64,000 nt of DNA from Pseudonocardia phyllosphaerae (lineage in GTDB: Bacteria; Actinomycetota; Actinomycetes; Mycobacteriales; Pseudonocardiaceae): positions 62,001 to 126,000 of the forward strand of contig NZ_JBKGXS010000004.1 in the NCBI RefSeq assembly GCF_046546475.1. Reading direction: 5' to 3'. The notes below the pieces were generated by a model that saw nothing but the letters and a program-made list of their open reading frames with translations, was not told the DNA's origin and did not search any database. Numbering within the stretch: position 1 is the stretch's first letter; each line of letters begins with the position of its first letter. The position numbers and the translations under genes are program-made. This document shows positions 35,678 through 44,696 of this stretch, one piece after another.

Positions 35678-36894
35678 CAGCGCAGTCCCATCCCCCGCGC
35701 GACGATGCCGCGCAGGACCTCGTTCGTACCGCCGCGCAGCGTGAAGCCCGGGGCGTGCAGCACCGCGTCGGCCAGCAGCCGGGCGAACCCGTCCTCGGCG
35801 CCCGGGTCCGGCGGGACGTCGGCGAGCAGCCGGGCGGCGTCGACGACCTCGTTCTCGAACCGGGTGCCGACGTCCTTGACCAGTGCCGCGGCCAGCTCCG
35901 GCGCCTCCCCGGACTCCAGCGCCCCGGCCACGGCCAGCGACATCGTCCGCAGCGTCCACACCCGCGACACCAGCGCACCGACCCGCCTGCGAGTGCCGGC
36001 GTCGACGTCGTCACGGGCAGCCAGCTCCCCGACCAGCGCCGCCAGCAGCGGGTAGGTCGACAGGAACCGCTCCGGCCCGGACCGTTCGAACGCCAGCTCC
36101 CCGGTCACCTGCGCCCAGCCGTTCCCGATCTCGCCGAACACCCGCTCGTCGGGCACGAACACGCGGTCGAAACGCACCTCGTTGAAGTGGTGCGCGCCGG
36201 TGAGCAGCGGGATCGGCCGGATCTCCACGCCGGGCCGGTCCAGCTCGACGAGCAGCTGGGACAGCCCCGCGTGCCGGTCGTTCTCGTCGCGGGGCGAGGT
36301 CCGGACCAGCGCGAAGAACGCGTGCGCCCGGTGCGCCCCGGACGTCCACACCTTCGTACCGGTCAGCTCCCAGCCGCCGTCGACCTTCTCCGCGCGGGTC
36401 CGTACCGACGCCAGGTCCGAGCCCGAGTCCGGCTCGGACATCCCGATCCCGAAGAACACCTCGCCGCGCGCGATGCCCGGCAGGAACGCCTCCCGCTGCT
36501 CCTCGGTGCCGTGGCGCAGCAGCGACGGCCCGATCTGCCGGTCGGCGATCCAGTGCGCCGCCACCGGCGCCCCGGCGGCGAGGAGCTCCTCGGTGACGAC
36601 GTAGCGCTCGAGTGCGGACCGGCCGTGCCCGCCGTAGCGGACCGGGATCGTCATCCCGACCCAGCCGCGCTCGGCCAGGCGCCGGGAGAACCCGGCGTCC
36701 CAGCCCGAGAGCCACACGTCGGCGCGGGGCTGCCAGGCTCCGGCGGCGCGCTCGTCGTCGAGGAAGGCCCGGACCTCGGCCCGCAGGTCCGCGAGGTGCG
36801 CGGGCAGCTCGATCGGGTCCGGGACGAGCGCGGGAAGCCGGGACGGTGTCGCTGCTGCTCCTGCCACGGCCCCATCATCACCCGTGATCACCAC
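35677..36894 (-). CDS. acyl-CoA dehydrogenase (subunit A)
   Basis: A 405-residue flavoprotein of the acyl-CoA dehydrogenase family. GWVGMTIPVRYGGHGRS, FGIGMSEPDSGSDLASVRT (FAD-binding strand), ELTGTKVWTSGAHRA and RGGTNEVLRGIVARGMGLR are standard signatures. The usual catalytic Glu in the C-terminal third is hard to place (ALVGELAARDD region), and the partner subunit downstream suggests an alpha2beta2 enzyme. It is coupled to that gene by a TGATG overlap. Expected role: alpha,beta-dehydrogenation of a bulky acyl-CoA, in sterol or fatty-acid breakdown. Confidence 0.87.
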   Translation of the reverse strand: MVITGDDGAVAGAAATPSRLPALVPDPIELPAHLADLRAEVRAFLDDERAAGAWQPRADVWLSGWDAGFSRRLAERGWVGMTIPVRYGGHGRSALERYVVTEELLAAGAPVAAHWIADRQIGPSLLRHGTEEQREAFLPGIARGEVFFGIGMSEPDSGSDLASVRTRAEKVDGGWELTGTKVWTSGAHRAHAFFALVRTSPRDENDRHAGLSQLLVELDRPGVEIRPIPLLTGAHHFNEVRFDRVFVPDERVFGEIGNGWAQVTGELAFERSGPERFLSTYPLLAALVGELAARDDVDAGTRRRVGALVSRVWTLRTMSLAVAGALESGEAPELAAALVKDVGTRFENEVVDAARLLADVPPDPGAEDGFARLLADAVLHAPGFTLRGGTNEVLRGIVARGMGLR

Positions 36895-36957
36895 GTCCGC
36901 CCGGCCGCCCGCCGGTCGCGACGATCAGGGTGGTGACTGCCCGGCCGCCGCCACGGG

Positions 36958-36963
36958 TACGTT
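36958..36963 (+). promoter_or_regulatory. leaderless -10 element of the aldehyde dehydrogenase gene
   Basis: TACGTT ends 6 nt before the ATG at 36970; a weak TGACTG -35 lies 18 bp upstream. Confidence 0.5.
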
Positions 36964-36969
36964 GCGGCC

Positions 36970-38442
36970 ATGACCACCAATGCTGACGAGCGCAGGGTGC
37001 TCGACGCCGCCCGGACCGAGCTGTTCATCGGTGGGCAGTGGCGCGCCGGGGAGAGCGGTGCCACCGCCAAGGTGGAGGACCCGGCGACCGGTGAGGTGCT
37101 CACCGAGGTCGCCGACGCCACCCCCGCAGACGGGATGGCCGCCCTCGACGCCGCCACCGCCGCACAGCCGACGATCGCGGCGATGCCGCCGCGGCAGCGC
37201 AGCGAGATCCTCTACCGCGCCTACACGCTGCTCCACGAGCGCACCGACGACCTCGCGCTGCTGATGACCCTGGAGATGGGCAAGCCGCTGGCCGAGGCCA
37301 AGGGCGAGGTCGGCTACGCCGCGGAGTTCCTCCGCTGGTTCGCCGAGGAGGCCGTCCGGATCGACGGCGGCTACCAGATCGCCCCGAACGGCCAGACCCG
37401 GTTCCTCACGCTCCGCCAGCCCGTCGGTGTCTGCGTGTTCGTGACGCCGTGGAACTTCCCGCTCGCCATGGGCACCCGCAAGATCGCCCCCGCGGTCGCC
37501 GCCGGCTGCGCGTCGATCATCAAGCCGGCCCCGCAGACGCCGCTGACGATGCTCGCGTTCGCCCAGGTGCTCGCCGACGCGGGCCTGCCCGACGGCGCCC
37601 TGAACGTCATCAACGCCACCGACGCGGGCGCCGTGATGGAGCCGATCATCCGGGACGGCCGTGCCCGCAAGATCTCCTTCACCGGCTCCACCCCGGTCGG
37701 CAAGAAGCTGCTGGAGCAGGCCGCGGACAAGGTGCTGCGGTCCTCGCTGGAGCTGGGCGGCAACGCGTCGTTCATCGTGCTCGACGACGCCGACGTCGAC
37801 TCCGCCGTCGAGGGCGCCATGATCGCCAAGATGCGGAACATGGGCGAGGCCTGCACCGCGGCGAACCGGTTCTACGTGCAGAGCGGCGTCGTCGAGGAGT
37901 TCACCGCCAAGCTCGCCGAGCGGATGGGAGCGCTCACCGTCGGGCGCGGCACCGAGGACGGCGTGAACGTCGGCCCGCTGATCGACGGCAAGGGCCTGGA
38001 GAAGGTCACCGACCTCGTCGCCGACGCGGTCGCCAACGGCGCGAGCGTCGCGCTGGGCGGCGAGGCCGTCGACGGGCCGGGCTACTTCTACCCGCCGACG
38101 GTGCTCACCGGCGTCCCCGCGGGCTCCCGGCTCAACCACGAGGAGATCTTCGGGCCAGTCGCGCCGATCACCGTCGTCGAGTCCGAGCAGGAGGCCCTCG
38201 ACGCGGCCAACTCCACCGAGTTCGGCCTGGTCAACTACGTCTACACCCAGGACCTGGACCGGGCGCTGCGGATCTCGGAGAACCTCGACAGCGGCATGAT
38301 CGGCCTCAACACCGGCCTCGTGTCCAACCCGGCCGCGCCGTTCGGCGGGGTCAAGGAGTCCGGCCTGGGCCGCGAGGGCGGCATGGTCGGCATCGAGGAG
38401 TTCCTCGAGACCAAGTACGTCGCCATCGGCTTCTCCGGCTGA
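36970..38442 (+). CDS. succinate-semialdehyde dehydrogenase-like aldehyde dehydrogenase
   Basis: A 490-residue NAD(P)-dependent aldehyde dehydrogenase closest in pattern to GabD. Catalytic residues are all present: Asn162 (PWNF), Lys185, Glu261 (ELGGNA) and nucleophile Cys295 (GEACTAANR), with FTGSTPVG as the Rossmann turn. GabD oxidises succinate semialdehyde from GABA or polyamine breakdown to succinate; related enzymes act on other semialdehydes, so the symbol is left open. Monocistronic, ending in a strong terminator. Confidence 0.87.
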   Translation: MTTNADERRVLDAARTELFIGGQWRAGESGATAKVEDPATGEVLTEVADATPADGMAALDAATAAQPTIAAMPPRQRSEILYRAYTLLHERTDDLALLMTLEMGKPLAEAKGEVGYAAEFLRWFAEEAVRIDGGYQIAPNGQTRFLTLRQPVGVCVFVTPWNFPLAMGTRKIAPAVAAGCASIIKPAPQTPLTMLAFAQVLADAGLPDGALNVINATDAGAVMEPIIRDGRARKISFTGSTPVGKKLLEQAADKVLRSSLELGGNASFIVLDDADVDSAVEGAMIAKMRNMGEACTAANRFYVQSGVVEEFTAKLAERMGALTVGRGTEDGVNVGPLIDGKGLEKVTDLVADAVANGASVALGGEAVDGPGYFYPPTVLTGVPAGSRLNHEEIFGPVAPITVVESEQEALDAANSTEFGLVNYVYTQDLDRALRISENLDSGMIGLNTGLVSNPAAPFGGVKESGLGREGGMVGIEEFLETKYVAIGFSG

Positions 38443-38456
38443 CCCGCCCCCGTACG

Positions 38457-38495
38457 ACGAGAGGCCCGGCGGTCCCCGACCGCCGGGCCTCTCGT
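38457..38495. terminator. strong bidirectional terminator
   Basis: A perfect 18-bp stem, ACGAGAGGCCCGGCGGTC with its exact complement, around a 3-nt loop, between the convergent aldehyde dehydrogenase and small membrane protein genes. Its AGAGGCCCGG core recurs in the terminator at 45625. Confidence 0.85.
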
Positions 38496-38523
38496 GTGTG
38501 TGCTGTGCCGCAGGTGCTGCGGG

Positions 38524-38796
38524 TCAGCTCGCGTCCGGGTCCTGGCCCTGCTGGATCTGCTGCTGGCTGGCGCTCTGCTCACCGTTGAGCAGCAGGTCGG
38601 CCAGGGTCGTGCCGCCGTTGAACACCATCAGCACCAGCAGCACCGCGATCGCCCCGACGAGACCCGTGGTCAGCGACCGCTGGGTCGAGCCGCCGCTGGT
38701 GAGCCGGCCGCGGTTGGTCTCCACGACCCACGCCCGTGCGCCGAACAGGCCCAGGACCACCAGGAACACGATCCAGGTGAAGACGAATCCCACCAT
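38524..38796 (-). CDS. small two-TM membrane protein
   Basis: A 90-residue protein with a transmembrane helix at ~3-22 (VFTWIVFLVVLGLFGARAWV), a short polar stretch, a second helix at ~45-60 (GLVGAIAVLLVLMVF) and a Gln-rich tail (ASQQQIQQGQ). I do not recognise it. It is the last gene of a surface-polysaccharide-like operon and shares one base with the stop of the preceding gene (TGATG), so it is probably an accessory subunit of that large membrane protein. Confidence 0.7.
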   Translation of the reverse strand: MVGFVFTWIVFLVVLGLFGARAWVVETNRGRLTSGGSTQRSLTTGLVGAIAVLLVLMVFNGGTTLADLLLNGEQSASQQQIQQGQDPDAS

Positions 38797-40868
38797 CAGT
38801 TCCCCCCGGTGTTCTGGTTGTCGTTCTGCGCGTCCGGTGCGGCCGGTGCCGGGTTCTGCTGACCGCCTGCCGGGACGGCGCCCTGCCCGGTGGACACCAG
38901 GATCGCGTTGAAACCGTGCGCGTAGGTCTGCTTGTACTGCCCCGACGCGATCAGCTTCTTGCGGATGTCGAGCGTCCAGCCCGGCTTCTCGCCGTTGAGC
39001 ACGACGCCCTGGTCCTCGATCGAGCCGTAGAACAGCAGCGTCTGCGGCTGGACCTGGTCGATGCAGCGGAACGGGTCCTGGGCCAGCACGTTGCAGCCCT
39101 GCCCGCCGACGGCCATGTTGTTGTGCTCGCCGACGCCCTCCAGGGCGTACGGGCCGACCGTGGACAGCGGCTGCACCGTGGCCCCGCGCGGGGCCTGGTC
39201 GTAGGCCAGCCGGGTCATCTGGACGTCCTCGGTGGTGACGTCGGTGTAGGCCTCGTTGCCGCCCCGGATCAGGATGAGCAGGCCGAACACCGCCACCATG
39301 CCGGCCGCCAGGAGCCGCTCGCGCTTGCGGTCGACGCGGGCGAACGCCCGCAGCGCGTCGGTCGCGAGGATCGACAGGATCGGCAGGCCGTAGAGCAGCA
39401 CGCGCAGCAGCAGCTCACCGCCGTAGCTCTGCACGACCGCCATCCCCATCGGGACCACGGCCAGCAGGATCGGCACCAGGTCGCGGCGCCGCTTCCAGTA
39501 GACCCAGGCCCCCGCGAAGCCGATCAGATAGGTCACCACGGTCATCGCGATCCGCAGGCCCTTGCCGACCAGCTGGCCGGTGTCGCCCTCGAGCCGGTCG
39601 GCGACACCCGCGGCGAGCGCGCCGCCGTCGTCGCCGCTGCCGACGATCATGCTGATCTGGGTCAGCCAGAAGTCGCGGGCGCCGATCAGGATGAACACCC
39701 CGACCGCGAGCATGGCGACGATCAGCAGCCCGCGGCCGCGGAACCGGCCGACCACCGACAGCACGAACAGCTGGCCGATGATCGCGAACGGCGTCAGCTG
39801 GTGGGTGGGCGCGACCGCGATCACGCACAGCGCCGCGCAGAAGTAGATCAGCAGCAGCTGGCGGGCGGGAAGCGTCGGATGGTTCGGCGGGGTCATCGCG
39901 CTGATCAGCCAGCGCCGCCAGCGTGGCAGCGGCGGCGCACCGCGGTGCGCCTGCGGCCAGCCGGGGACACCGGCGTTGTCGATGCGGCGGGTCGCCAGCG
40001 GGCCGAGCGCGAACGTCAGCACCGTCAGCAGCAGCACGATGCCGGTGGCCTGCGGGGAGAAGTAGTCCTGCTCGATCCAGTTCAGGCCGATGAACAGCCA
40101 GGCCGCGACCCACGGCGCCCGGGTGCCGCCCAGCATGGAGCGGGCCAGGGCGTAGACACCGATCGCCCAGACGGCGACGACGGCCGGCGGGTACCAGCGC
40201 AGCACCGTGTCGAGCTGGTCGGCGCCGGCGGCGTCGCGGAACCAGGCCCACTCGGCGAAGAACGCCGGCCAGTAGAACCGGGCGTCGATGCCGGTCGGCG
40301 GGACACCGGCGCGGCCGACGGCGTCGACGAAACCGGAGATCAGCCAGGCCGTGGTGAACCGGGCCTGCGGCTGCACGACCGAGGGCAGACCGGTCGAGCA
40401 CAGGATCAGCACCGCCGACGCGGCGCCGAGCATCGGCACCCGCGGGCGGCGCGACCACAGCTCGGTGACGCACGCGCCGATCGCGAACAGCAGGGCGAGC
40501 CAGCCGAACGGGCTCAGCACCGCGGCGAAGCCCCAGCCGCCCAGGTCGGACAGGTCGGTGGTCGCCGCGGCCAGCGGGAGCATCAGCACCGCGAGCACGG
40601 CGAGCAGCGGGGCTCCCCAGGTCCACAGCGGGGCCCCGGGGGCGGTGCTCAGCAGGCCGGACCGCGACGGGCCCTGCCCGCCGGGCTGCGCGGGCGCGGC
40701 GCCGTCGGGCAGCTGCTCCGGCGGCGGGCCGACGGGCTGGATCAGCTGCGTCCGCTCGCTCGGGCCTGCCTCGGCCGTCTGCGTGCCTCCGGCCGGCGAG
40801 CCGGGGTCCGGCTCGTCGGACCGGGACGACGGGTCCGGGGAGCCCGGCCGGCGGGTCTCCGACGTCAC
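38796..40868 (-). CDS. large polytopic membrane protein of the surface-polysaccharide operon
   Basis: A 690-residue membrane protein: ~90 polar residues rich in Pro/Glu/Ser, then about 12 hydrophobic helices to residue ~550, then a soluble C-terminal domain of ~140 residues. Segments such as NWIEQDYFSPQATG and APTHQLTPFAIIG resemble the glycosyltransferase-like/O-antigen-polymerase-type membrane proteins of actinobacteria, but I cannot assign a family. GTG 40868 overlaps the flippase stop (GTGA). Its place after a flippase suggests polymerisation or attachment of the exported glycan. Confidence 0.7.
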   Translation of the reverse strand: MTSETRRPGSPDPSSRSDEPDPGSPAGGTQTAEAGPSERTQLIQPVGPPPEQLPDGAAPAQPGGQGPSRSGLLSTAPGAPLWTWGAPLLAVLAVLMLPLAAATTDLSDLGGWGFAAVLSPFGWLALLFAIGACVTELWSRRPRVPMLGAASAVLILCSTGLPSVVQPQARFTTAWLISGFVDAVGRAGVPPTGIDARFYWPAFFAEWAWFRDAAGADQLDTVLRWYPPAVVAVWAIGVYALARSMLGGTRAPWVAAWLFIGLNWIEQDYFSPQATGIVLLLTVLTFALGPLATRRIDNAGVPGWPQAHRGAPPLPRWRRWLISAMTPPNHPTLPARQLLLIYFCAALCVIAVAPTHQLTPFAIIGQLFVLSVVGRFRGRGLLIVAMLAVGVFILIGARDFWLTQISMIVGSGDDGGALAAGVADRLEGDTGQLVGKGLRIAMTVVTYLIGFAGAWVYWKRRRDLVPILLAVVPMGMAVVQSYGGELLLRVLLYGLPILSILATDALRAFARVDRKRERLLAAGMVAVFGLLILIRGGNEAYTDVTTEDVQMTRLAYDQAPRGATVQPLSTVGPYALEGVGEHNNMAVGGQGCNVLAQDPFRCIDQVQPQTLLFYGSIEDQGVVLNGEKPGWTLDIRKKLIASGQYKQTYAHGFNAILVSTGQGAVPAGGQQNPAPAAPDAQNDNQNTGGN

Positions 40869-42667
40869 GACGTCACCTCCGAGGTGGGCCGGCGCTTCCA
40901 CGCCGGGAGGAACCTGAGTGCGAGGGCGCAGATGATCTGTGCTCCGAGGTATCCGAGGACGAAGGGCAGCATCACCAGCCCGGCCGAGGTGTGCGCGGGG
41001 TCGGGCAGCGGCACGACGAACGCGAACCCGACGACCAGGCCGGTGTTCACCAGCTGCAGTTTCGCATACCCCATCCCGTCACCGTCCGCCTGACGACGAG
41101 CCAGCTCGAACACCACGATCAGCCGGAACAGCAGGCCGAGCATCAGCACGGCCAGTGCCGGTGCGCCGACGGTGTAGCCGGACCCGAGGACGGCGAGCAC
41201 GGGGTAGCCGAGCAGGGCGCCCAGCGCCAGGATCGGCACGAACAGCATCAGCATCCGGCGCCGGGTGGCGCGGGCGAGCTCCTCGCTGCGGTGCGGCTCC
41301 CGCGCCGTCTGCACGGCCAGGGAGTTGGTGAAGAACGTGGCGGCCAGGTCGACGACCGTGACGGCCTGCCAGATGATGAAGAACGTCGCGCCGATCTCGT
41401 TGCCCATGCGCAGGTTCGCCAGCAGCGGCACCTGGTTGTAGAGCGCGGCGTTGCCGGTCTGGGCCAGCGCCGTCGGCAGCAGGAACGCGATCATCGTCGA
41501 GCGGGCGGGCAGCACGCCCGGCCCGCCGGATGCGGCGAAGCGCCGCACCATGAACCAGAGCACGACCGTGCCCGCGGCGACCCACACCACGACCGGGACC
41601 GCCCAGGACAGGATGAAGCCCTCGGCCTTGAGCGACACTCCGAGCGCGACGAGCAGCGCCAGCCGGACGACCGCGAAGGTCCCGTTGCGCCACACCGCGA
41701 TCCATGGCCGCCCGACGGCGACCATGGCGAAGTCGTGCACGACGAACACGCCCCAGCCGGCACAGGCCAGGACGAAGAGGACCATCCCCCAGGTCACGTT
41801 CCCGCCGCCGGCGGTCTCGATGATGCTGGGGACGAGCGTGCCGTAGATCAGCCCCATCAGGCCGGACAGCGGCATGATCAGCAGCAGCGACCCGAACACC
41901 AGCCGGACCGACTTGCGCCCGGCCCCGGGGAGCCAGCGCATCAGGCCGATGCCGAGGTTCAGCTGGGCGGCGCCGCCGATCAGCTGCATCGCCGAGACGA
42001 ACTCCGAGGCCCGGCCGACGTCGGCCTGCGGCATGATCCGGGTGGAGATCAGGACGACGAGCAGGCCCGCGACGGAGCCGAACGCCGAGCACAGCGACAG
42101 CGCGACGCCGTCGCCGATGCCGCCGTTCTTCGGGTGCTCGTCCCCGGGCCCGTCGGTGCCGGTCGTGCCGGGGCCACCGGGGTCCTGCGGGCCGTCGAGG
42201 TGGCGGGTCGCCGGGCCGTCCTGCGGCGCGGGCCCGGCGTCGTGCGGCGCGATCCGCGCGGTCGCCTCGGCGCCCTGCTCCGCGGCGGGCGGCGCGGGCT
42301 GCTCGCCCGGCCCGACGACGGGCAGGTACTCGGTCGGGTGCTCGCGGTGGTCTCCGAGCTCGCCGGCGTCGTCGGGCCGGTCCCCGGCCGCGTGGGCGGC
42401 CGCACGGCGGCGGCGCTCCCCGGCCGCGGGCAGCCACGTCGTCGGCGGCTCGAACGGCTCGCCGTCGTGGGCGGCCGGCTCGCTACGGGGCGCGGAGTGC
42501 GTCTCGTGCGGTGCGGGGTCGTGCCGGGCCGGCTCCGGGTGGTTCCACGGCGGTCGTGCCGGGTGCCGGGGGCCGCCCGGCTCGTCCGGCTCGGATGCGG
42601 CGTGCCTGCCACCGGAGCGGGCGGAACGCTCGGGTGTGACGGCGGAGTACGGGCCGGACGGCCTCAC
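40865..42667 (-). CDS. Wzx/MOP-type polysaccharide flippase with a long polar N-terminus
   Basis: A 600-residue protein. Residues 1-~185 are hydrophilic, rich in Pro, His, Glu and Arg, and probably disordered in the cytoplasm; residues ~190-590 hold about 12-14 helices of the MATE/MOP flippase superfamily (GDGVALSLCSAFGSVAGLLVVLISTRIM, FVSAMQLIGGAAQLNLGIGLMRW). Such proteins move lipid-linked sugars across the membrane. The GTG start at 42667 overlaps the upstream stop (GTGA). The long N-terminus is unusual and could be a regulatory or docking tail. Confidence 0.8.
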   Translation of the reverse strand: MRPSGPYSAVTPERSARSGGRHAASEPDEPGGPRHPARPPWNHPEPARHDPAPHETHSAPRSEPAAHDGEPFEPPTTWLPAAGERRRRAAAHAAGDRPDDAGELGDHREHPTEYLPVVGPGEQPAPPAAEQGAEATARIAPHDAGPAPQDGPATRHLDGPQDPGGPGTTGTDGPGDEHPKNGGIGDGVALSLCSAFGSVAGLLVVLISTRIMPQADVGRASEFVSAMQLIGGAAQLNLGIGLMRWLPGAGRKSVRLVFGSLLLIMPLSGLMGLIYGTLVPSIIETAGGGNVTWGMVLFVLACAGWGVFVVHDFAMVAVGRPWIAVWRNGTFAVVRLALLVALGVSLKAEGFILSWAVPVVVWVAAGTVVLWFMVRRFAASGGPGVLPARSTMIAFLLPTALAQTGNAALYNQVPLLANLRMGNEIGATFFIIWQAVTVVDLAATFFTNSLAVQTAREPHRSEELARATRRRMLMLFVPILALGALLGYPVLAVLGSGYTVGAPALAVLMLGLLFRLIVVFELARRQADGDGMGYAKLQLVNTGLVVGFAFVVPLPDPAHTSAGLVMLPFVLGYLGAQIICALALRFLPAWKRRPTSEVTS

Positions 42668-43041
42668 TGGGCGACCACGGCGTGCCGTACCAGGAACGGG
42701 ATGCTGACCAGGGTCACGAGGAACAGGGCGACGCTCGGGTACCAGAGGCCGAGCCCGACCATGATCTGGCCGACGATCAGCGTGACCGCCGTCCCGACGC
42801 CGAGGGTCAGCAGCCACACGTGCGCGGCGGGCGCGCGGCGCAGGAAGCCCGCGGCGGCCCAGCCGGGCCCCAGCAGCAGGGACGCGATCGTCAGGAGCAG
42901 CCGGAACTCCCCGGCGTTGCCGCCGGAGACGTCCATCACGTTCATCACGCACGCGAGGACACCGGCGGCGATCAGCAGGATCGCCACGGCGCGCCGCGCG
43001 GTCCTCGCGCGGGTCACCTCTGCTGCGGACGGCACGCTCAC
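42664..43041 (-). CDS. small multi-TM membrane protein in the flippase operon
   Basis: A 125-residue protein with about four helices (AVAILLIAAGVLACVMNV, LLLTIASLLLGPGWAAAGFL, WLLTLGVGTAVTLIVGQIMV, VALFLVTLVSIPFLV). The GPGW segment is often seen in small proteins next to glycosyltransferases. GTG start with AAGGGGAG 9 nt upstream. Its stop overlaps the flippase start. Unknown function. Confidence 0.75.
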   Translation of the reverse strand: MSVPSAAEVTRARTARRAVAILLIAAGVLACVMNVMDVSGGNAGEFRLLLTIASLLLGPGWAAAGFLRRAPAAHVWLLTLGVGTAVTLIVGQIMVGLGLWYPSVALFLVTLVSIPFLVRHAVVAQ

Positions 43042-43068
43042 CGCGGCACTCCCCTTCTTCCGCTCAGC

Positions 43069-43097
43069 GGCCGCCGGCCCTCACAGGACCGGCGGCC
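43069..43097. terminator. hairpin between the GT2 gene and the flippase operon
   Basis: GGCCGCCGG and CCGGCGGCC form a 9-bp stem in the 103-bp gap. With the next hairpin it may attenuate read-through from the glycosyltransferase gene. Confidence 0.5.
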
Positions 43098-43133
43098 ACG
43101 ACTGTCGTTGCGGGGACCGTCGCGGCGGCCCCG

Positions 43134-43154
43134 GGCGTCCTGGTTCAGGACGCC
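43134..43154 (-). terminator. hairpin spanning the stop of the GT2 gene
   Basis: GGCGTCCT and AGGACGCC pair perfectly around a 5-nt loop; the stem includes the glycosyltransferase stop codon at 43145. Probable terminator, first of two in tandem. Confidence 0.5.
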
Positions 43155-44209
43155 TCCTCACCCCATGCGTACCGCATCCCGCCCTGGTCGGAGCGGTGGG
43201 CCCCGCCGGTGGCGGGCTGCGGGTCGCGGGGGGCGGGCGCCGGAACGGGCGAACCGGTCACCGGGCCGTGCGTGGTGCCGTTCACCGCACCGTTGGTGGC
43301 GCCGTTCACCGAGCCGTTGGTCGCAGAGGTGCGGCGGTGCGCACCGTTGACCAGGTGGCCGTTGCGGGCGGCCGGAGCCTCCGGCGGGACGACGGCGGCA
43401 GCCGGCGCCTCGGGCGCACCGGAGCGGGCGGCGGGGCGCTCCTCACGGGAGGCGCGGCGGCGCTCGGCGGCCAGCGTGCGCAGCACGCGGGTGCCGTCGG
43501 CGAAGGTACGCAGGTTCGTGTCGCCGAACATCCGCTCCTTCTCCACCGAGGGGACCTCGGTGATGGCGAGCCCGGCCGAGGCGACGCGGCAGTTCAGCAG
43601 CGTCTCGATCTCGAAGCCGTCGCCCCAGTACATGCCCTCGTCGGGGTGCGGGGGCATGTCGACCGCGGGCAGCTCCAGCAGCGGGAGGATGTCGACCCAG
43701 AAGGCGTTGTAGCCGTAGCACAGGTCGGTGTAGCGGGTGCCGAACAGCGTGTTGGCGACCAGGTTCAGGCCGGCGTTGCCGCTCTTGCGCAGCAGCGTGA
43801 TGTCCTCGCTGCCGCCGCCCTTGGCGAACCGGGTGCCCTTGGCGAAGTCGGCGCCGTCGACCAGCGCGTCGACGAACCGCGGGATCTCGGCGGGGTCGGC
43901 GGAGCCGTCGGCGTCGAACATGACGGCGATGTCGCCGGTGACCGCGGCGAAGCCGCACGCCATGGCGTTGCCCTTGCCCTTGCGGGTCTGGCGGACGATC
44001 TTCACGCCCGGGAGGACCCGCTGCGCGGTCTCGACGGTGCCGTCCTTGGAGTTGCCGTCGACCACGATCACCTCGTGGACGGCGGGACGCACCGCGGCGA
44101 TGGCCGGAAGGACCACCTCGAGGTTGCGGGCCTCGTTACGGGTCGGCACGACCACCGACACGCGCGGATGGCGTGGGCGGCTCGTGTCGTTCTCTGGGCG
44201 CTGGTTCAC
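43145..44209 (-). CDS. GT2 glycosyltransferase with an Asn-Gly repeat tail
   Basis: A 354-residue family 2 glycosyltransferase: RVSVVVPTRNEARNLEVVLPAI, EVIVVDGNSKDGT and AVMFDADGSADPAE (metal-binding DxD region) are typical of dolichyl/polyprenyl-phosphate sugar transferases. The C-terminal ~90 residues are low-complexity, with an NG repeat (NGSVNGATNGAVNGTT). I chose GTG 44209, preceded by GGGAGA; an ATG 51 nt earlier has no ribosome site. It heads the minus-strand polysaccharide genes and would make the lipid-linked sugar that the flippase exports. Confidence 0.82.
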   Translation of the reverse strand: MNQRPENDTSRPRHPRVSVVVPTRNEARNLEVVLPAIAAVRPAVHEVIVVDGNSKDGTVETAQRVLPGVKIVRQTRKGKGNAMACGFAAVTGDIAVMFDADGSADPAEIPRFVDALVDGADFAKGTRFAKGGGSEDITLLRKSGNAGLNLVANTLFGTRYTDLCYGYNAFWVDILPLLELPAVDMPPHPDEGMYWGDGFEIETLLNCRVASAGLAITEVPSVEKERMFGDTNLRTFADGTRVLRTLAAERRRASREERPAARSGAPEAPAAAVVPPEAPAARNGHLVNGAHRRTSATNGSVNGATNGAVNGTTHGPVTGSPVPAPAPRDPQPATGGAHRSDQGGMRYAWGEEAS

Positions 44210-44696
44210 CGGTCTCTCCCCCGAATCGATCGGTTCGTTGCGCACGCGGATGGTGAGCATTGCGTGGTCGGTGCCCCGGGCGACTCTGCCGGCACCACAT
44301 TCCGTTGCCCCGGAAGAGGGGCTGTACGGCATATCTCCACCGACCACGCTTGCGTTACGTGACGTCCGCCGCAGCGTGGATCACCCGATCGTGCGTCGAG
44401 CGGGCCGACGACGATCACCGGGAGGTGATCGGCCGCCGTGGACACAGTTCGGGACAGTACCGACCCGATCGGGGCCGCTGACCGGCGGGACCGCAGTTCG
44501 GGACCGGTCGTCACCGTCGGTCGACGGACCCGCGACACGCGGTGTCCGGCCGTCCCGCGGGGGCGACCGCCCGCCGACGGCGGTCACTCCGTGCAACGGT
44601 CAAGCGTGTGCAGTGCGTGACGAGGTAGCCTCGGCTGCCGCTCGTGCTGTTGTTCCGGTCTCCTGCGTTCGCAGGAGCGATTCCTTGAGGTGGTCG
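44210..44696. promoter_or_regulatory. 487-bp divergent regulatory region between two glycosyltransferase genes
   Basis: No gene is supported here. It contains an exact inverted repeat CGATCACC-ggga-GGTGATCG (44412-44431), a direct repeat of CAGTTCGGGAC (two copies ~50 bp apart near 44445 and 44493) and a 7-bp hairpin, CTCCTGC/GCAGGAG (44660-44677), 20 bp before the plus-strand start. The length and dyads suggest regulated divergent promoters, but I cannot place a -10 with confidence. Confidence 0.5.

Noticed and set aside
40991..44362. 1123-codon plus-strand frame opposite the flippase and GT2 genes
   Set aside because: Shadow of the minus-strand operon; composition (Asp/Gln/His/Arg) is that of a reverse frame.
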